Of a stretch of DNA of 64,000 nucleotides, positions 16,120 to 24,772 are shown piece by piece. Every line of letters begins with the position of its first letter. Position 1 is the stretch's first letter. The stretch comes from Paenibacillus pasadenensis. Lineage in GTDB: Bacteria > Bacillota > Bacilli > Paenibacillales > Paenibacillaceae. Under the pieces are notes generated by a model, which was given only the letters and a program-made list of their open reading frames with translations, was not told the DNA's origin and did no database searches. The stretch lies in assembly GCF_023715725.1 (NCBI RefSeq), contig NZ_JAMBOT010000001.1:806001-870000 (forward strand). Reading direction: 5' to 3'. Both the position numbers and the translations under genes were made by a program.

Positions 16120-16764
16120 TTACCTCGCCCCCATGCCGTTCAGGATCAGTTCGTACAGCTGGCCCGCTTCGCGTTTGTACTCCTCAGCAAGAACATCCGA
16201 AAGCTCGCTGCCGCTTGCCTTCACCTTCTGGAGAAATTTTTCTTTAAAGCGCATCGAGGCTCCCGTCAAAAATTGCACCAATAGCTCTTCGTCAAGATCC
16301 GTGCGAAACTGCCCGCTTTCCTGCCCCTCTTGGATGAGCGCATGAATGAAGCTGTCCGAAGCTTTAAGCATCGCTTCCCGCGATTCTGCGGCCACAGGAT
16401 TAAACGTTCCGAGCAGCACCTCCTGCAGAAACAGCGTTATTTCCTTCTCTTCTTTCAGCTGTATCCACGCATGGTCAAGTGAATGGAGGAACACCTCGAC
16501 AAACGACGCCTTTTTGAGGGTGCCGGATGCGGCAGCACTGTACTTCAGCAGCAAATATTCCGACGACCAATGCACCGAGTGGAGAAACAGCTCTTTTTTA
16601 TCCTCGAAATATTGATAAAGGCTCCCTTTGGCAATACCGGCAAGGCTGGCGATGTCGCCGATTTTACCGTTCTCAAACCCCCGGGCCAAAAACTCCGTAA
16701 TCGCCGCCCGCATCACCTTCTCCTGTTTATCGCTGCTCAGGTTGTAAAATGTGTCTTTTGGCAT
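16120..16764 (-). CDS. TetR family transcriptional regulator
   Basis: About 214 residues. The N-terminal HTH (KVMRAAITEFLARGFENGKI ... AGIAKGSLYQYFEDKKELF) is typical, and the C-terminal ligand domain is not assignable. The ATG at 16764 is chosen because an AGGAGG lies 12 nt upstream and the frame begins MPKDTFYNLSSDKQ; upstream starts extend into the operator. It is the first gene of the exporter operon and probably represses it by binding the two palindromes overlapping the promoter. Confidence 0.87.
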   Translation of the reverse strand: MPKDTFYNLSSDKQEKVMRAAITEFLARGFENGKIGDIASLAGIAKGSLYQYFEDKKELFLHSVHWSSEYLLLKYSAAASGTLKKASFVEVFLHSLDHAWIQLKEEKEITLFLQEVLLGTFNPVAAESREAMLKASDSFIHALIQEGQESGQFRTDLDEELLVQFLTGASMRFKEKFLQKVKASGSELSDVLAEEYKREAGQLYELILNGMGAR

Positions 16765-16828
16765 GTAAATGTAAAACCTCCTCTCCACAAAACTTGATTC
16801 GTTAAGCCGCAAGTTTTGTGGACTAACC

Positions 16829-16889
16829 ATGACTCACTGGTCATATGACTTTATGGTCATAGTATAGGAGCGGATGCTTTACCTGTCAA
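16829..16889 (-). promoter_or_regulatory. Sigma-A promoter with two abutting TetR operators
   Basis: On the minus strand TTGACA (16884-16889), 17 nt, TATACT (16861-16866). Directly downstream lie two head-to-tail palindromes of 16 bp each, ATGAC-N6-GTCAT, at 16845-16860 and 16829-16844, with no gap. Bound repressor would cover the transcription start. Confidence 0.85.
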
Positions 16890-16998
16890 ACTTTATTTTT
16901 CCATGAGTTGGAAATATGGAAGGGCCCAGATTCAATCCAACAGCAAATCTTTGATAGGCTTTCAGAGAAACCTTAGTCAATTTTATTTGCGTCAACAT

Positions 16999-19758
16999 CT
17001 ACTGCTGCTCGCGATTGGTCGGCTCTCGAAGAAGCCTCATCTCCAAGCGTTTCCGGGTAACTCGAAACTCGATTTCCCCATTCCAGTCTGTACGGACCGC
17101 ACGCGAGCCGGATTGCCGGAGCCTCAGCAGCGTATCGTTCGAAGGATGGCCGTAACGATTGTTAATGCCTGCGGATAACACGCTAATAGACGGCTTCCAG
17201 TAGGCAAGCCACGCGTTCGAGGTGGAATAGCGGCTCCCGTGATGGCCGGCCTTCAAAACATCGATTGGACGCCCGTGTACAGGCAGGCCGCGCTGCGCTG
17301 CCGCAGTCAAAACAGCTGGCTCTGAAACGCTGCCCAAATCGCCCGGAAACAGAAAAGTCCGGTTAAACAGCGTAAGCAACAGAACGACGCTTTGTTCGTT
17401 TTGCTCCTCCTCAACCCCCAGCTGCAGCGAATCATGCGGCCAAAGCAGATCAAGCCGGGTAAAACGGTCCGGCTGCAAGCTCATCCCGCTGTTTGCCCCA
17501 TATAAAGGAATCCCTTTGGACAGTGCTTTCTGGATGAAAACCGGCGTTTTGCCTGACTCCTTGAGACTGCCGTTCCATAACAGCTTTTTGACCGGAATTG
17601 AATCGACGACCGCCTCCAGCCCGCCAATATGATCCTGGTCCAAATGTGTCGCTATGAGCAGATCAATGCGGTTGACGCCCCTTTTCATGAGCAGGGGAGC
17701 GAGCATTTTGCGGCCAATTTCATAGGGATCGCGGCGCACTCTCCAAGGCTCGCGTTTGAACTCCACCGTGCCTCCACCGTCGATTAAAATGTTTTGCCCG
17801 GACGGGGTTCGAATCAAAACGGCGTCGCCCTGGCCGACATTCAAAACCTGTACGATAGCAGCGGAGCGGTTATACCAGCCCGGATGGGCGGCGTGCAAAA
17901 TTAGCAGCGATAACGCCAAGGCCGCAAAAATGGCTCCTGCAAGCGGATGGTTTGGTTTGAATAACAAAATCCATGTGCTGTTTTGAAAAATCCCGGTTAG
18001 CTTTGGCCGAAGGGGCCATTTGTTATAGATGGATGGAGTTCTATTACCAGGCACTTTTAATTCGGGAGCAGGCTTGAAAAAGGACCGTGACGGTACGAGC
18101 GGCTGCGTATCCTCATCTCCTGCTTCACGGGCTTCATCCGCTGCCGCCCTCCTGCGGCTGCTCCAGCTGCCCAGTCGGTGAAGTAAACCGAATAACAGCG
18201 CATAATACGCTCCGATCCACCACAAAGCGGGTGTTGCCCAAATAGTCGCCCCCTCGTCCCACTCGCCCATCCATTGAATCAGCCGAAATGTCCAATCATT
18301 GCCGTAAGCCGATCCGTCTGCAATGAATCGCGCCGCGCCGGGCCATATCGGCTCCAGCAGCATAACCGCCGCTCCCGCAGGCATGATGATGAAACTGATC
18401 AAGGGGACGAGAAACAGATTTGCCGGCAGCGAAAGCAGATGGAGCTGGTTAAAATAAAAAATCGTAACGGGAAATGACACCGCCTGGGCAATGACGGTGA
18501 CGACGAGAGCGTCCCGCGCAAAACGAAACCGGCTGCGCGAGCGCGGCAAAATCCGGCTCACAGCCGGAACCCCTAGCATAAGACCGGCCGTAACGATATA
18601 ACTCAGCTGGAATCCAACGCTTTCAATTAAGCGCGGATTCCATATTAGAAGAAGGACGACTGATGCCGCTATAAGATGCAAACCGTCCTTTAGTTTGCCC
18701 GTGCGGGCGGCGGCAAGGCCAAGCAGCGCCATTAGCCCGGCGCGCAAAATGGATGGCGAAGCTCCGGTGAGCAGCACATAGGGCGGCACCGCCAGCATGA
18801 GCAGGAGCAAAATCCGCTCCCGGGTCAGCCGCAGCAGGCGCAGCGAGAATCCGAGCAAGCCGAGCACGATGGCCACATGCATGCCGGATACGGCCATAAT
18901 GTGGGTCAGTCCCAGCCGGGCGAAGCGGCGGTACAGCTCGGGATCTGTCTCGTCCTGGCTGCCGAGGACGAGAGCCTGCATGTACCCGGCCTGCTCCGCC
19001 GGGTACATGCGGGTTAAAGCGGAGCCGAGCTGCGAGCGGGCCGCGTCCATGCGGCCCAGCAGCGCGGCTGCGCTGCGGGGGCTGCCGGGCGCGGCTTGCA
19101 GCGCGTCCGCGCCCTGAACCTGCAGCAGCCAGGTGATACCCTGGCTGCGCAGGTAGCGGCGGTAGTCGAAGCCGCCGCGGTTGGCCGGCGGAGCCGGCAG
19201 CTCCAGCGTGCCGCGTATGCGCACGCTGTCCCCCCGCCGCCAGCCTTTGGCGGCGGCGAGCTCTTGCTCGTGCGCAAGCTTGACGCGCACGAGCAGCTCC
19301 TCGCGCAGCGGCTTCGCCGGCTGCGCGGTTCCCGCTTGGAGGCGCATAGCCTCCAAGCGCAGCTGGACCAGGTCGCCGTCGATTTCGACCGGCGACACAA
19401 TGGTCCCCGCCGCCTCAGCGCGCAGCTCCGGCGGCTCCAGCTGCGCCGCAGCGGCGGCGTACTGCGCGCTCAGCGCGGTCTCCGACCGCGCATCCGCCCA
19501 CAGCCGCTCGCCAGCGGCGAGGGCATAGGCCGCCAAACACGCGGCGGCCAGCCCAGGCCGGGCCTGCCCGGCGAGCGCAAGCGCCGCCAGGAGCAGGCCG
19601 AGCCCCAGCCCGGCGGCGAATACTCCGCCGGGACTCCAATACGCGGCCGCCGAGCTGCCCGCGACAAAACATACGGCCGCCCATACTAGCGGCCGCGAAT
19701 CCATCCAGCCTATATGAGCCAGCTTCACCTCGGCGCCTCCCTTCTCCGCATTTTCCAT
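16999..19758 (-). CDS. comEC: DNA internalization channel ComEC/Rec2
   Basis: 919 residues, long for the family. An N-terminal membrane part with an outer OB-like domain is followed by the competence domain (helices about 250-520, LGLTHIMAVSGMHVAIVLGL) and a C-terminal metallo-beta-lactamase domain (about 625-910) with the HxDxDH site THLDQDHIGGLEAV and AGHHGSRYST. It forms the channel that brings single-stranded DNA into the cell and may degrade the second strand. A polar insert at about 540-600 separates the two parts. In B. subtilis it follows comEB directly; here about 870 bp of repeats and a terminator lie between. Confidence 0.93.
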   Translation of the reverse strand: MENAEKGGAEVKLAHIGWMDSRPLVWAAVCFVAGSSAAAYWSPGGVFAAGLGLGLLLAALALAGQARPGLAAACLAAYALAAGERLWADARSETALSAQYAAAAAQLEPPELRAEAAGTIVSPVEIDGDLVQLRLEAMRLQAGTAQPAKPLREELLVRVKLAHEQELAAAKGWRRGDSVRIRGTLELPAPPANRGGFDYRRYLRSQGITWLLQVQGADALQAAPGSPRSAAALLGRMDAARSQLGSALTRMYPAEQAGYMQALVLGSQDETDPELYRRFARLGLTHIMAVSGMHVAIVLGLLGFSLRLLRLTRERILLLLMLAVPPYVLLTGASPSILRAGLMALLGLAAARTGKLKDGLHLIAASVVLLLIWNPRLIESVGFQLSYIVTAGLMLGVPAVSRILPRSRSRFRFARDALVVTVIAQAVSFPVTIFYFNQLHLLSLPANLFLVPLISFIIMPAGAAVMLLEPIWPGAARFIADGSAYGNDWTFRLIQWMGEWDEGATIWATPALWWIGAYYALLFGLLHRLGSWSSRRRAAADEAREAGDEDTQPLVPSRSFFKPAPELKVPGNRTPSIYNKWPLRPKLTGIFQNSTWILLFKPNHPLAGAIFAALALSLLILHAAHPGWYNRSAAIVQVLNVGQGDAVLIRTPSGQNILIDGGGTVEFKREPWRVRRDPYEIGRKMLAPLLMKRGVNRIDLLIATHLDQDHIGGLEAVVDSIPVKKLLWNGSLKESGKTPVFIQKALSKGIPLYGANSGMSLQPDRFTRLDLLWPHDSLQLGVEEEQNEQSVVLLLTLFNRTFLFPGDLGSVSEPAVLTAAAQRGLPVHGRPIDVLKAGHHGSRYSTSNAWLAYWKPSISVLSAGINNRYGHPSNDTLLRLRQSGSRAVRTDWNGEIEFRVTRKRLEMRLLREPTNREQQ

Positions 19759-19779
19759 TCCCCCTTCTCGACCTCTCGC

Positions 19780-19959
19780 TTACAGTCCCGGCTTTCGCTC
19801 GCTTCCTCTTCCGCCCTCTTTTGCTCTTTCCCCCGCTGCCTCTTTTACCGCCTCTTTATTGAGCTCTTTCTTTTGCTCTTTCTTTTGCTCTTTCTTGAGC
19901 TCTTTCTTTTGCTCTTTATCCTCCTCCACCGCTTTCACCGCCTTCACTCCCTGCTTCAC
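19780..19959 (-). CDS. Possible small Lys/Glu-rich coiled-coil protein
   Basis: A minus-strand frame of about 59 residues from a GTG at 19957-19959 to TAA at 19780-19782. The middle is a repeated heptad-like block (KEQKKELKKEQKKEQKKE) that would form a charged coiled coil. The coding DNA is one long purine run, continuing upstream as Arg/Lys-rich codons from a TGA near 20039. The ribosome site is weak (AAGG). It could be a real small protein or only a simple-sequence tract. It ends 22 nt before comEC. Confidence 0.35.
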   Translation of the reverse strand: MKQGVKAVKAVEEDKEQKKELKKEQKKEQKKELNKEAVKEAAGERAKEGGRGSERKPGL

Positions 19960-20051
19960 TTCCGCCTTTCTTTGCTTTTTCCGCCGCTTACTCCCCCGCT
20001 TACTCCCGCCAAACCTCCTGTCTTTCCTCTCCCTTCCGCCTCACCCTCCAG

Positions 20052-20240
20052 CTAACGCAACTGAGAAAGCTTATTCCACCAAAAAATAGGCTTTTCAAAT
20101 TCTAACGCAACTCACACGGCTTATTTGGAACATTTCCCTGCCTAAACGGCCTATAACTGCCAAATAACGCGTCTCAGTTGCGCTAGAATTCCTAAACCCG
20201 CTTTTAAGTGCCAATAACACATCTCAGTTTCGTTAGAATT
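20052..20240. repeat. Symmetrical four-copy intergenic repeat with 50-nt pitch
   Basis: Copies of a unit beginning CTAACGCAACTGAG occur at 20052 and 20102 (plus) and, inverted, ending at 20186 and 20236. Each pair is exactly 50 nt apart, and all four are symmetrical about 20144. The two inner copies form an inverted repeat of about 31 bp (20098-20128 with 20160-20190). It looks like a dispersed non-autonomous palindromic repeat. No gene. Confidence 0.75.
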
Positions 20241-20290
20241 CGAATCCCCCTATCGCCCCTCTTCCGCAGTCCTCCTTTTCGCCAGCAAAC

Positions 20291-20340
20291 AAAAAAGCAC
20301 CGCCCGAAATCCCGCTTCATGCGGGATAATCGGGAGGTGC
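20291..20340 (-). terminator. Terminator between comEB and comEC
   Basis: A long hairpin with outer arms GCACC/GGTGC and inner arms CCCG/CGGG and CCCGC/GCGGG (20297-20340), followed on the minus strand by T6. It would separate the comEB transcript from comEC. Confidence 0.8.
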
Positions 20341-20460
20341 TTCCTCCTTGCCAATAGCAAGCTCTTGGCTATTCTTCTATTTACTGAAACAATTTGGGTA
20401 AGACGCTACGGACTCGCCAATGCACGTTGGCATGCCAGACCAGCTCATGTCCCTCGGCAC

Positions 20461-20710
20461 CTTCAACCGCTCCGCTTGATCGCGCCTTTAAGCTCCTTCG
20501 CACATCGCTCAGTCCGTCACCGTCAAATCTCGCCTGAGGCGGCGCTCGTAGCCTTTCAGCCTACAGAGGCGATGCCCTCCCGCCTCTTCAAGCGCTCCGC
20601 TTGATCGCGCCTTCAAGCTCCTTCGCACATCGCTCAGTCCGTCACCGCTAGTCCCGCCTGAGGAGGCGGTTCATAGCCATCCAGCCTGCGGAAAACGATG
20701 CCCTTTTGCT
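20461..20710 (-). repeat. 125-bp tandem duplication of the comEB 3' end
   Basis: Two copies with a 125-nt offset (20461-20585 and 20586-20710). The proximal copy holds the real comEB C-terminus and stop. The distal copy still reads, with a small frameshift, like the same tail (CRLKGYERR ... TVTD then TGA), but carries many changes. From 20461 the two copies are almost identical for about 60 nt. Confidence 0.8.
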
Positions 20711-21173
20711 CCATTAGACGTCCAACCTTGTCAGAGTCCTTGGGATAGCCGCGGTGGAACACGATCTCGGCGACGCCGCTGTTAGCAAGCATATTGGCGC
20801 AGGTCCAGCAGGGCTGGTCGGTCACGTAGACGGTCGAGCCTTCGCGGTCATTCCGGTCCGTGAACAGAAGCAAATTCTGCTCGGCATGGATCGTGCGGAT
20901 GCAGCGCTGCTTTTTCACCATTTCGGGTCCGCCCTCGGCGGCGCGCTGCTCCCATTCCTCCACGATCATGCAGCCTTCCTCGGAGCAGTCGGCAACGCCC
21001 ATCGGCGCGCCGTTGTAGGCGGTGCCCAGCAGCTTTTTGCCCTGGACGAGCAGCGCGCCCACATGGCGGCGCGGACAGCGCGAACGGGTCGAAACCATAT
21101 AAGCGATGTCCATAAAATACGTATCCCAGTCTTTGCGGGCCGCTTCCTGCTGCGCAGGAGTTGCGTTAGGCAT
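20634..21173 (-). CDS. comEB: ComEB / deoxycytidylate deaminase family protein
   Basis: 179 residues. The cytidine/dCMP deaminase zinc site is complete: IRTIHAEQNLLLF (His and catalytic Glu) and VTDQPCWTCANML (Cys pair). The family converts dCMP to dUMP; ComEB is part of the comE locus and is reported to be needed for polar localisation of the DNA uptake machinery, not for DNA transport itself. Start ATG with GGAGGC upstream. The 3' end lies in a 125-bp tandem duplication, so the last ~20 residues may differ from the ancestral tail. Confidence 0.9.
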   Translation of the reverse strand: MPNATPAQQEAARKDWDTYFMDIAYMVSTRSRCPRRHVGALLVQGKKLLGTAYNGAPMGVADCSEEGCMIVEEWEQRAAEGGPEMVKKQRCIRTIHAEQNLLLFTDRNDREGSTVYVTDQPCWTCANMLANSGVAEIVFHRGYPKDSDKVGRLMEQKGIVFRRLDGYEPPPQAGLAVTD

Positions 21174-21320
21174 GATGCCGCCTCCTTCTATGTCGAACCT
21201 TGTCTAGTCCTATTATAACGGAAGAACAAGGAAAGCAACACGGGATTGAAAGCGGCCCCCCTGAAGTTATCGTAAAACGCAGCGATTCGCATTCAGCTGC
21301 CAGCCTCGCTCACAGCCCAC

Positions 21321-21351
21321 AAAAAAGGCTTTGAATGTGCACGCCTGCCTT
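21321..21351 (-). terminator. Weak terminator downstream of the metY-like gene
   Basis: AAGGC and GCCTT with a loop of about 16 nt, followed on the minus strand by T6, 42 nt past the metY stop. The stem is only 5 bp. The rest of the 219-bp gap to comEB shows nothing else. Confidence 0.4.
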
Positions 21352-21392
21352 ACCGCAGCGGCTCTATTCCTCTGGCCCTGCCTATTCGCTGC

Positions 21393-22727
<1,335 letters not shown>

Positions 22728-22751
22728 TCATTAATCTTCTCACATTCCATG

Positions 22752-23492
22752 TCAGATCACAACAAGATTTTTCCATTTGGCGATTAGTTTGGGGCCGATG
22801 CCTTTTACCCGCTCCACCGCATCTACACTGGGAAAAAGACCGTTTCGCTCCCTGTCCTCCACTATCGCCTTTGCCTTGGCGGGGCCGATCCCAGGCAAAT
22901 CCTCCAGCTGGGCCGCTGTCGCCCGGTTTAAGTCCAGTTTTCCTTCCGCCGTATAACCTCCGCTCGTTGAGCCGCCAACCCCATCTATACTGCCGCCGCC
23001 TGTTCGCTCATCGACTGCAGCCCCTTGCACCGTAAGGCCTTCCGCCGCGTTTCCTGCCTGCTCCTCCGCAGCTGCGCCGTTTGAGCTATCGCCGTCCGCT
23101 CCTGAACTCTCATCTCCGTCCGGCTGCCCGCCGTCTGCATCTGCCCCAGAGGTTCCGGTTTTATCCTTTCCTACTGCATCGGCTTGCTGAGTGCCATCCG
23201 TAACAGCGCTGGTTCCTTTTTCTTCGAGTCCGCTCTTATGAAGTCCTGCTTTCCCTGTTTCACCATTGGCCGATGCACCGTCTGTTTCCGGCTGCCTTTT
23301 CCCTTCTCCAGAAACGCCGCTCCCCAGCGCCTCCGCAAGCGCCCCATCCAGCCTGATCCAACCGGCAGGCTCTGCATCGCGCGGCTGCTGAAACCCAAAC
23401 ACAATGAACAAACAACCTGCCGCCGCCAGCAAAGCTGCCGTCATTTTCCCATTGCCAATCCGCCGTCCATTCGCCTGCCGTCTCTTATCCAT
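22752..23492 (-). CDS. comEA: Competence DNA receptor ComEA
   Basis: 246 residues. An N-terminal membrane anchor (TAALLAAAGCLFIVFGF, about 18-34) is followed by about 145 residues of low-complexity Gly/Ala/Asp/Glu/Ser linker and a C-terminal helix-hairpin-helix pair (KLDLNRATAAQLEDLPGIG, VERVKGIGPKLIAKW) that binds double-stranded DNA. The usual SLBB domain between anchor and HhH is not recognisable, so the long disordered linker may replace it. It passes DNA to the ComEC channel. Divergent from comER. Confidence 0.88.
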   Translation of the reverse strand: MDKRRQANGRRIGNGKMTAALLAAAGCLFIVFGFQQPRDAEPAGWIRLDGALAEALGSGVSGEGKRQPETDGASANGETGKAGLHKSGLEEKGTSAVTDGTQQADAVGKDKTGTSGADADGGQPDGDESSGADGDSSNGAAAEEQAGNAAEGLTVQGAAVDERTGGGSIDGVGGSTSGGYTAEGKLDLNRATAAQLEDLPGIGPAKAKAIVEDRERNGLFPSVDAVERVKGIGPKLIAKWKNLVVI

Positions 23493-23815
23493 GCTTCAAT
23501 CCCCTTCTTTTTCATTTTTTCGCCATCTGGCTTGCTGACTCGACATGTTAGCCGAGCCTAGCCGCATACAGTAGTACCAATCCGCTATCCGTCTATCGTT
23601 TGCAAGCCTGATTATGATTGGCCGCTTTGCGATACAGGCTCTTGCAATGGCTATGCCTCCGGTTATTCCGGGCATGTTCCGGCGGAATTCGGATAGCCTG
23701 AGGAAAAAGCGGAATTCTGTCCGCTGCGCGGAACAAGAGCTCTTTTTCCATGCGGGGCGCCCTGTCGAAACAGCCGGTACAGAGAGCGCCTCAGCCCGCT
23801 AGGAGGGATTTATTC
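23493..23815. other. comEA-comER divergent intergenic region
   Basis: 323 bp between the two divergent starts. It holds the ribosome sites (AAGGGG before comEA, AGGAGG before comER) and a direct repeat of GCGGAATTC. I see no convincing ComK box, operator or small gene. The long open frames here have no family features. Confidence 0.5.
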
Positions 23816-24655
23816 ATGAAGGTGGGTTTTATCGGTACCGGCAGCATGGGAAGCCTGCTCGTCGACGCCTTTGTCCGATCCGGCGCCATCGATGCGGCGG
23901 ATATCGTTGTTGCCAACAGAACGTTTCACAAAGCGGAGCGGCTTGCCGCACGGCATCCGGGCGTCACTGCCGTATCCAGCAACAGAGAGCTGCTTCAGCG
24001 GTGCGACTGCTTCTTTTTGTGCATCAAGCCGTCCGAGTTCAAAAACGTGCTTAAAGAGCTTCAGCCCTATGCGCGGGAAGATCAGATCGCCGTTTCCATT
24101 ACAAGCCCTATTCTGATCAGCCATCTGGAGGACCAGCTGCCCTGCCGGATCGCCAAAGTCATTCCCAGCATTACAAACGGCGTGCTGAGCGGCGTGTCGC
24201 TCTGCATGTTCGGCAGCCGCATGAGCGTGCCGGACTGCTGTTTACTGGAGGGTCTTCTGTCGCGCATCAGCGAGCCGCTGCTTATCGATGAGCAATACAC
24301 CCGCGTTGTTTCCGACCTGTCCAGCTGCGGACCAGCCTTTATGGCGTTCCTTGCCCAAAAGCTGATTGACGCCGCTGTTGAAGTAACCGGCATCGATCCT
24401 GACGAGGCTGTTGCTATTACAAGCGCTATGCTGCTCGGAACCGGAAAGCTGCTCACCGAGGGCGGCATGACGCCCACTGATCTGATCCGGCGCGTATCGG
24501 TTCCCGGCGGAATTACCCAGCAGGGACTGCAGGTGCTGCAAAAGGAAACGGACGGCATGTTCCAAAAGCTGATTCGCACTACGCATGAGAAATACCGCGA
24601 GGATGTGGAGAAGGTGCAGGCCGACCTATACGGCGAAGAGGTGAACGGTCCCTGA
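23816..24655 (+). CDS. comER: ComER, pyrroline-5-carboxylate reductase-like protein
   Basis: 279 residues from the ATG at 23816, which has AGGAGG 9 nt upstream. The N-terminal Rossmann motif is VGFIGTGSMGSLLVDAF and the C-terminal dimer domain resembles ProC (SSCGPAFMAFLAQKLIDAAV, GGMTPTDLIRRVSVPGGITQ). In B. subtilis comER sits opposite comEABC with no proven enzyme role, and is linked to sporulation and biofilm control. Its place here is the same. The stop lies inside a long terminator hairpin. Confidence 0.9.
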   Translation: MKVGFIGTGSMGSLLVDAFVRSGAIDAADIVVANRTFHKAERLAARHPGVTAVSSNRELLQRCDCFFLCIKPSEFKNVLKELQPYAREDQIAVSITSPILISHLEDQLPCRIAKVIPSITNGVLSGVSLCMFGSRMSVPDCCLLEGLLSRISEPLLIDEQYTRVVSDLSSCGPAFMAFLAQKLIDAAVEVTGIDPDEAVAITSAMLLGTGKLLTEGGMTPTDLIRRVSVPGGITQQGLQVLQKETDGMFQKLIRTTHEKYREDVEKVQADLYGEEVNGP

Positions 24656-24696
24656 CCGCTTGCGAACAAGCGGACTCTCAGGGTCCATTCACCTCT
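24637..24696 (+). terminator. Long hairpin at the comER stop
   Basis: AGAGGTGAACGG and CCCTGA on the left pair with TCAGGG, CC and TTCACCTCT on the right; an inner CCGCTTG/CAAGCGG adds a second stem. Only TTCC follows, so termination may be modest. It overlaps the last codons of comER. Confidence 0.65.
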
Positions 24697-24730
24697 TCCG
24701 GGATTCTTTCCTCAGAAAGAGCTTATAAAC

Positions 24731-24766
24731 GCCGGAAGTCCATCCCCGCAGGATTGGATTTCCGGC
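24731..24766. terminator. Terminator between comER and leuS
   Basis: GCCGGAAGTCCA (24731-24742) pairs with TGGATTTCCGGC (24755-24766), with TTCATTTT on the right and a short T-run on the minus side. It serves the convergent leuS and comER transcripts. Confidence 0.7.
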
Positions 24767-24772
24767 TTCATT

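Noticed and set aside
19714..20055. Plus-strand Leu/Phe-rich open frame
   Set aside because: It arises from the pyrimidine tract, overlaps the comEC start and has no ribosome site or family features.
23614..23802. Small gene upstream of comER
   Set aside because: No ribosome site or family; the comER start is better explained by the ATG at 23816.
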